Both the position numbers and the translations under genes were made by a program. A stretch of DNA of 64,000 bases from Cystobacter fuscus. Its GTDB lineage: Bacteria; Myxococcota; Myxococcia; Myxococcales; Myxococcaceae. Shown here one piece after another: positions 59,121 through 64,000 of the stretch. Under the pieces are notes generated by a model. That model was not told the DNA's origin. It made no database searches and saw only the letters and a program-made list of their open reading frames with translations. Positions within the stretch are counted from its first letter, which is position 1; the number at the start of each line of letters is the position of its first letter. Location of the stretch: positions 6,758,001-6,822,000 of the forward strand of contig NZ_CP022098.1 of assembly GCF_002305875.1 (NCBI RefSeq). Direction: 5' to 3'.

Positions 59121-59615
59121 CTAGGCGAGTGGAAGCTCCAGCGTGGCCACGGCGCCCTGGCCGAGGCCCGCGCTCTCCAGGGTGAGTCGGCCCTTGAGCA
59201 TCTGCGCCGCCAGTGCGCTCGAGTGCAGCCCGAAGCCGTGGCCGTCCTTGCGCGTGGTGAAGCCGTGGGCGAACAGGCTGTCCATCAGCTCCGGCGCGAT
59301 GCCCACCCCGTCATCCTCCACCTGGATGCGCGCCACGTTGCCCTCGGCCTCCAGCCTCACCCAGAGGTTGCGCTGGCCCTCGGGCACTCCGTCCAGCGCG
59401 TGTTTCGCGTTGCTCAGCAGGTTGATGAGGATCTGCAACACCAGGAGGACGAATTCCCGTCGGTACCGCTCGTTCTCCCTGGAGCCCGGCGAGGGGGACA
59501 TGGGCGTCTTGAGGATGACGGGGACGCCATCGGCCTCGCGCACCGCGTGGAACAGCACGTTCGACCCCGTCGCGCGCAGCGTGCCGAGAATCCTGAAACC
59601 CGGGATGTCCAACAT
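59121..59615 (-). CDS. Internally deleted kinase: kinase N-terminus joined to HATPase domain
   Basis: 164 aa. Residues 1-55 match the first 55 residues of the giant hybrid kinase at 6784-12072 (MLDIPGFRILGTLRATGSNV, VILKTP, ENERYRREF). The sequence then jumps straight into that protein's C-terminal HATPase domain (LQILINLLSNAKHAL, VEDDGVGIAP, then TTRKDGHGFGLHSS). About 1600 residues are missing, yet the frame is kept. There is no catalytic loop, AAA domain or phospho-acceptor His, so it cannot autophosphorylate as a kinase; it could at most bind ATP. The stop lies in the CTAG beside insertion sequence copy 2. It is best read as a deletion derivative of a paralogous kinase, possibly expressed. 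Confidence 0.75.
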   Translation of the reverse strand: MLDIPGFRILGTLRATGSNVLFHAVREADGVPVILKTPMSPSPGSRENERYRREFVLLVLQILINLLSNAKHALDGVPEGQRNLWVRLEAEGNVARIQVEDDGVGIAPELMDSLFAHGFTTRKDGHGFGLHSSALAAQMLKGRLTLESAGLGQGAVATLELPLA

Positions 59616-59933
59616 GAAGAGGTGTCCTCGTGGCGGGAGTCGCTCCTCGGGGAGGCGTGGCGCCAGCAACCGAATCGTATGCCGCCCCAGGTGGAGCGTA
59701 GCGAGAGGTCGTGGTTCACCCCACGTAGGGGCGGCATACTCCGCCAGGCTCAGCCCTCATGGCCCCGGGACCATGAGCGAGCCACCCACGGGCACATCCA
59801 AGGGAAGATCGTTCTCACGGTCGAGTAAGGGCAAGGATCTGAACATCAGGTAGGAGGGCTGCTGCCGGGTGCCAACCGAGCCGTCGGCCGGGCCGGTGTC
59901 CCGGCCCCGCAGGCGATTCAGGCACACCTGTGC
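59616..59933. other. Gap between the deleted kinase and the monooxygenase-like gene
   Basis: 318 bp without a gene. On the minus strand near 59790-59750 one frame reads VARSWSRGHEG and a stop, a degenerate relative of the epimerase-like tail at 53397-53483. No clear promoter. Confidence 0.4.
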
Positions 59934-60275
59934 TCAGCCTGACAACGGCACATTGATCGCAATTCCCTCGCGGCCGGAAATCCACTCGCGCAAGTACTGG
60001 TTGAGTTCCCCATAGAATGACACCGACACCAGATCAGCCACCGCGAAGAGTTCGCGGAGCAGTGAATCCACATGGTTGTTATGCGTTTCGGCCGCGTCAG
60101 CGTCGACGTACTCCTCGATGATCGAATAATGACCGGGCCTCTGCGTGACGAACCACTGGTAGCGCAACGTTCCCGGCTCGGTCGCAGCGGCGGATGCCAA
60201 TGCCCGCGCCACCCGCAGGAACTCTGCCTCTCCGTCGGTTCGTGCTCTGAACTCACATAGCACCAGAAGACTCAT
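59934..60275 (-). CDS. Antibiotic-biosynthesis-monooxygenase (ABM) fold protein
   Basis: 113-aa dimeric ferredoxin-like protein of the ABM/YgiN quinol monooxygenase type: LCEFRARTDGEAEFLRVARA, EPGTLRYQWFVTQRPGHYSI, EEYVDADAAETHNNHVDSL split in pieces. Such proteins oxidise quinols or act as small cofactor-free oxygenases; others are stress proteins. It is a single gene with no operon partner. Intact length for the family. Confidence 0.85.
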   Translation of the reverse strand: MSLLVLCEFRARTDGEAEFLRVARALASAAATEPGTLRYQWFVTQRPGHYSIIEEYVDADAAETHNNHVDSLLRELFAVADLVSVSFYGELNQYLREWISGREGIAINVPLSG

Positions 60276-60364
60276 ACGATTCTCCTCAGCAGATCGCGCT
60301 TCGAGGGTCGGTTTTCGTCATACCACTCGGCAGGCGAGAACAGGGCCCCCACTACGACTGAGGT

Positions 60365-61744
60365 TCACCGTCCTTCCCGGGCCGCGAACGAGGACAGGGC
60401 CCGGACGCCTCGGATGGCGGCGCCGGAGGCGAGCGCCGTCAGCACCAGCAGCCCGAGCAGCGGAGCCAGTGGCAGGGAGGCGCTCGATGGCCGGGGTTCA
60501 TAGCGAGGCAGCCGCTCGAAGTCGGCCCGCTGGAACGGCCGCTCGTGGAACAGGTACGGGTAGTAGAAGTCGCGGAGCCGGGTGTGGAACGCCTCGATGC
60601 CGCGCTGGTAGGCCAGCTGCGCCCGCAGGTCGCTGTCCGCGGCGCGGTGGAGGAACGTCTGGACGGCGGCCGCTGGGAGGAGCCAGCCGAGCCGGGCGGC
60701 CCATTCCTCGCGGGCCGTCAGGCTCTGGCGGTAGTCCGCGACCTCGGCGGCGACCCCGTCATCCCCCACCTCGTGCATGGCGTAGTACCACTTCCAATGG
60801 AAGCGGCCGAGCACCGGCGGCGTGTCGCGCCACTCCGGATGCTTGACGAAGAAGGGCCGGAAGGTCTCCTCCTTGGGAATGTCCCAGGCGCGGTGCACCC
60901 GCTCGCGCTGGGCCAGGGTCAGATCGACGCCCTGGGCCACGGGGATGGCGCGGGAGATGACGGCGTTGGCCAGCGCGGGCGCCAGCAGGGTCAGCGCGAT
61001 CCAACAGGCCATCAACGCCGCGCCATTGGCCGCCGAGCTCCGGCCCCGCGTGGCGACCCCCAGCGCCAGTCCCGACCAGAACGCGGCATAGAGCGCCGCC
61101 GCCAGGGCGATGGCGAGGGTCCCCGCCACCGGGGCCCGGGAGAGCACGGCGCCCACCCCGAACGGGACGAGCAAGGCGCCCAGGACCAGCAGGTAGCGCA
61201 GGAGGCCGCGGCGTCCCCACACCCCGAGACCGGAGGCTGGAAGGGAAACCAGGAGCCGGAGCCGTCCCGCCTCCCGCTCGCCCGACACCAGCTCGTGCAT
61301 CAGGGCGATGATGACCAGCGGCGCCAGGTAGATCAGCACGAAGGCGAAGTCGAAGGCGCCGGGGAGCGCGAGCTCCGGATTCAGGGTCTCGGACTCGTAG
61401 AGCTGCGAGTGCAGGCCCAACAACCGCACGCGCAGGACATAGGGCTGCACGTCCCGCTGGCCGAGCGCCGCGAAGGCCAGGGGCGACGGTGGATCCGTGG
61501 TGAGGTGGAAGGTGTAGTAGGCGGCGGAGCCCGCCTCTGCGCCAGGCTTGCCGTACTCCTGGGTCACCGAGGCCAGGTCCAGTCCCTGCGTGGCCTCCAC
61601 CCGCTCGATGACGGCGGACTGCCGGGCGGTCGCCGCGAGGCCAGCCGCCACGGACAGGGCCGTCAGGAGCAGGAGCAGCACGAGCGCGCCGGCGCTCAAC
61701 GGCGCCCGGAACAACAATCGGAGTTCCGCTGTCCAGGTGCTCAT
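60365..61744 (-). CDS. ABC-2 type permease (DUF3526-like), third gene of operon
   Basis: 459-aa membrane protein. One N-terminal helix, a large periplasmic loop (about 40-140), then five or six helices including LIYLAPLVIIALMHELVSGE with the conserved REAGRLRLL motif that follows it, and a second large loop before the C-terminal helix. ATG 61744 overlaps the previous stop in ATGA. It pairs with the permease at 61741-63177 and the ATPase at 63174-63914. Such three-gene sets are often linked to metal or siderophore uptake genes; none is visible within the window. Confidence 0.85.
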   Translation of the reverse strand: MSTWTAELRLLFRAPLSAGALVLLLLLTALSVAAGLAATARQSAVIERVEATQGLDLASVTQEYGKPGAEAGSAAYYTFHLTTDPPSPLAFAALGQRDVQPYVLRVRLLGLHSQLYESETLNPELALPGAFDFAFVLIYLAPLVIIALMHELVSGEREAGRLRLLVSLPASGLGVWGRRGLLRYLLVLGALLVPFGVGAVLSRAPVAGTLAIALAAALYAAFWSGLALGVATRGRSSAANGAALMACWIALTLLAPALANAVISRAIPVAQGVDLTLAQRERVHRAWDIPKEETFRPFFVKHPEWRDTPPVLGRFHWKWYYAMHEVGDDGVAAEVADYRQSLTAREEWAARLGWLLPAAAVQTFLHRAADSDLRAQLAYQRGIEAFHTRLRDFYYPYLFHERPFQRADFERLPRYEPRPSSASLPLAPLLGLLVLTALASGAAIRGVRALSSFAAREGR

Positions 61745-63177
61745 CGCGAGGCCTCCTCCAGGCGCCGGGCGGCGAGGCCACAGCCGGCGAGCAAGACCGC
61801 CAGCCAGCAGACCAGCACCAGGAGGTTGGCCTGGATCCGCTCGCCCGCGAGCTGGAGCACGTCCGGCTGCCGGTAGGTGAAGCCCGGCAGCGTCTTCCAA
61901 TGCTCGGCGGAGATCCGGGGGTCCGCTCCGGCGTTCTGGTTCGGGATCTTCGTCACCTGCAGGAGGTTGAGCGCCTGGACGAAGGCGTAGCGGTGCCGCT
62001 CCACCTGCTCCAGGAAGTCCTGATGGCTCTCGGTGTCGGTGGCGGCCAGACTCATGGAGAGCTGGCGCACGGCGATGAGCGGGCTGAGCACTCCGAGCTG
62101 GCGCACGAGCTGGTTCTGCGCCGCCTCGCGGGCGAAGGCGTCTCGCGCGTGGCGATCGAACAGCCCGCTCGTCAGGCGCTCGCCCTCCATGCCGACCAGC
62201 CCCGCCCACTGGACTGGAAGGTCCTCGACCTTGTCGACGCCATGGCGGGCGAGGGTCTTCGCCTTGAACTCGGAGAAGTAGGGGTCGTCTGGATTGTGGC
62301 TGTCGCCGATCCGCTTGAGCTCCCGGTGGATCGTCACGTCCGTCTCGATGCGCGTCGGCGTGGGGAGGCGCGCCACCGCGAGCTCGGGAAGGAGCCGGGG
62401 CGCGAGGATGACCACGCCCATCCAGGCCGCGACCAGGACGATCATCGCATCCCGGGCGCGCCGGACCAGCAGCGACACGAGCAGGGCCCCCACCGCCCAG
62501 ATGAACAGGTAGACGAGATAGCCGGACACCAGCAGCAGGCCAGGCACGGGGGGCGCCCAGCCCGCGAGCGCCACGGCCGCCAGCACCAGGAGCGCCGGCG
62601 CGGCGATCGCGGCCACCCCGCCGGCATGGGCCAACAGCTTGCCCGCGGCGAGCTCGGACGGGCGCAGGCCCTGGGCCAGCAGCAGCCGCAGCGTCCCCTG
62701 CTCGCGCTCGCGTGCCACGGCCCCGAAGGCGAGGAAGACGATGAGCAGCGGCGCCAGGGTCTGCAGCACGAAGGCCGGCGTCAACTGGCCGAAGTGCAGC
62801 AGCAGTGAGGACTGCCGCGCCTCGCTGAAGTTGGCGCTGTTCTGCCGGTGGCCTTCCAGGAACACCGTGTTGCCGGTGAAGCCATCCACTCCCGGATCGA
62901 AGAAGGCCAGGGCCGAGAGGGGTCGGAAGACGAACTGTCCGTAGTGCACCATCCGGTGCGGATGGCGGTCCGGCTGGGCGTCGAACGCCTCGTCCGCCGT
63001 GGCCTGGTAGCGGGCCCGGGCCGCCTGCGTGGCCTCGCGCTGCTCCAGGCCCAGGAGGGCGGAGGTCACCAGCAGGGCCACGAGCGTGAGGCTGGCGATC
63101 ACCGCCACCCGGTTGCGCACCAGGGCGCGCCACTCCTCGGCGGCCACCCGGAGCACTTTCGTGTGTCGGAAGCTCAT
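61741..63177 (-). CDS. ABC-2 type permease, second gene of operon
   Basis: 478-aa membrane protein of the same class as its downstream neighbour. A helix at 25-45, a periplasmic loop, then APLLIVFLAFGAVAREREQG (the ABC-2 coupling region), further helices to about 265, a second long loop and a final helix near 460. Start overlaps the ATPase stop in ATGA, so the three genes are translationally coupled. The two permeases would form a heterodimer. Confidence 0.85.
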   Translation of the reverse strand: MSFRHTKVLRVAAEEWRALVRNRVAVIASLTLVALLVTSALLGLEQREATQAARARYQATADEAFDAQPDRHPHRMVHYGQFVFRPLSALAFFDPGVDGFTGNTVFLEGHRQNSANFSEARQSSLLLHFGQLTPAFVLQTLAPLLIVFLAFGAVAREREQGTLRLLLAQGLRPSELAAGKLLAHAGGVAAIAAPALLVLAAVALAGWAPPVPGLLLVSGYLVYLFIWAVGALLVSLLVRRARDAMIVLVAAWMGVVILAPRLLPELAVARLPTPTRIETDVTIHRELKRIGDSHNPDDPYFSEFKAKTLARHGVDKVEDLPVQWAGLVGMEGERLTSGLFDRHARDAFAREAAQNQLVRQLGVLSPLIAVRQLSMSLAATDTESHQDFLEQVERHRYAFVQALNLLQVTKIPNQNAGADPRISAEHWKTLPGFTYRQPDVLQLAGERIQANLLVLVCWLAVLLAGCGLAARRLEEASR

Positions 63178-63914
63178 GCCGCCTCCCCTGCCCGCGCGTA
63201 GCGCTGATGCAAGGCCCGGACGTCGAACCGTTCCGCGCCGGTGGCGGCCAGCTCCTCCTCGAGCCGGCCCTGGGCCAGGAAGCCGATCCGGTCGGCGATC
63301 TCCGCGGCGCTCAGCAGATCATGCGTCACCATCAGGGTGGCGACACCCCGGGAGCGGGCCGTGTCCAGCAGGCGGTTGAAGTCCCCGGTCGCCCGTGGAT
63401 CGAGGCCCGAGGTCGGCTCGTCCAGGAGCAGCACGGGCACGCGCCGGGCGATGGCCAGCGCGATCGCCACCTTCTGGCGCATGCCCTTGGAGAACCCGCC
63501 CACGCGCTTGCCCCACGCCTCGTGCGCCAGGCCGACCGCCTCCAGCGCCGCGTCGATGTCCGACGGCGCGCGCTGCTCGCTCCCCGCGAGGGTCAGGAAG
63601 TAGTCGAGGTTCTCCCGCGCGCTGAGGTGCTCGTAGAGGGCCACGTTCTCGGGGACATAGGCCAGGCGCGACCGCGCGGCCTGGGGATCGGCCGCCACCT
63701 CCTGGCCACACACCCGGGCCCGCCCCGCCGTCGGGCGTACCAGGCCCAGGAAGATGCCGAGCGTCGTCGACTTGCCCGCGCCGTTGCCGCCGAGCAGGGC
63801 GTAGATCCGCCCGGGCTCCACGGTGAAGTTCAGCCCTCGAAGAACGGTCTTCGAGCCATAGCGGTGCTCGAGCCCGACGGCCTCGAGCGCACCGGTGTTC
63901 ACGATGTCGGACAT
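63174..63914 (-). CDS. ABC transporter ATP-binding protein, first gene of operon
   Basis: 246-aa ATPase. Walker A GGNGAGKST, Q-loop YVPENVALYEHL, signature FSKGMRQK (S-K-G in place of S-G-G, usual for ABC-2 exporters), Walker B VLLLDEPTSGLD and H-loop VTHDLLS. It energises the two permeases that follow. ATG 63914 has GGAGAG nearby upstream. The last 86 bp of the window hold no further gene. Confidence 0.92.
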   Translation of the reverse strand: MSDIVNTGALEAVGLEHRYGSKTVLRGLNFTVEPGRIYALLGGNGAGKSTTLGIFLGLVRPTAGRARVCGQEVAADPQAARSRLAYVPENVALYEHLSARENLDYFLTLAGSEQRAPSDIDAALEAVGLAHEAWGKRVGGFSKGMRQKVAIALAIARRVPVLLLDEPTSGLDPRATGDFNRLLDTARSRGVATLMVTHDLLSAAEIADRIGFLAQGRLEEELAATGAERFDVRALHQRYARAGEAA

Positions 63915-64000
63915 GCTCTCCTCGCTCCGAATGAACCGCGACCACTCGCGGTCCCCCCTGTCCCATCACGAGGATTAAATGCAACCCAGTGGCAATTGCA

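Noticed and set aside
60365-63133. 922-codon frame joining both ABC permeases
   Set aside because: Only the part after ATG 61744 is the permease; the upstream part is the wrong frame of the other permease gene.

Overview
The window is high-GC DNA whose gene content points to a myxobacterium (Myxococcota, most like the Cystobacter/Archangium group). Three gene types support this: very large fused Ser/Thr-kinase/ATPase/histidine-kinase proteins, SitA-type lipoprotein toxins with Imm11-type immunity genes, and a fused PKS-NRPS carrying a luciferase-like monooxygenase domain. This placement is inferred from gene families; no marker gene such as rRNA is present.

Layout. 1-5.5 kb: the start of an error-prone DNA polymerase (dnaE2), a SitA-like AHH-nuclease lipoprotein with a two-domain immunity protein, and an ArsR regulator/SRPBCC-cupin operon with a palindrome-covered, probably leaderless promoter. 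5.6-23 kb: a VWA lipoprotein, a giant hybrid kinase, a tyrosinase with a His-rich partner, a DUF3142 lipoprotein pair, an alpha/beta hydrolase and SDR, a UPF0303 protein, sodC, an ABC-F ATPase and a GAF histidine kinase. 22.9-24.3 kb: a graveyard of decayed genes (a TPR-type protein and a tpx tail).

24.3-41.2 kb: a compact lipopeptide locus. It holds a BTAD/AAA regulator, one 3451-aa KS-AT-ACP-aminotransferase-monooxygenase-C-A-PCP-TE enzyme, a P450, a fatty-acyl-AMP ligase fused to an ACP, and a nearby SDR. Read in order, the enzymes should activate a fatty acid, extend it once with malonate, transaminate the beta-ketone, hydroxylate (probably at C2) and couple the product to glycine. Release is by a thioesterase with Cys in place of the usual Ser. 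The predicted scaffold is a 3-amino-2-hydroxy-fatty acyl glycine.

41.5-53.4 kb: a GH16 beta-glucanase lipoprotein, a heterodimeric ABC exporter, a DUF481 outer-membrane protein, a candidate RiPP pair (57-aa precursor plus radical SAM/SPASM maturase), a SHOCT protein, rnk, a broken gluconate permease gene and an aldo/keto reductase. 53.5-59.7 kb: a second toxin/immunity pair, then two nearly identical 1746-bp insertion sequences separated by two palindrome-ended mini-elements, then a kinase gene missing about 1600 internal codons. 59.9-64 kb: a quinol-monooxygenase-like protein and a three-gene ABC-2 transporter operon.

All assignments were made by eye from motifs and remembered family features; no database search was run.
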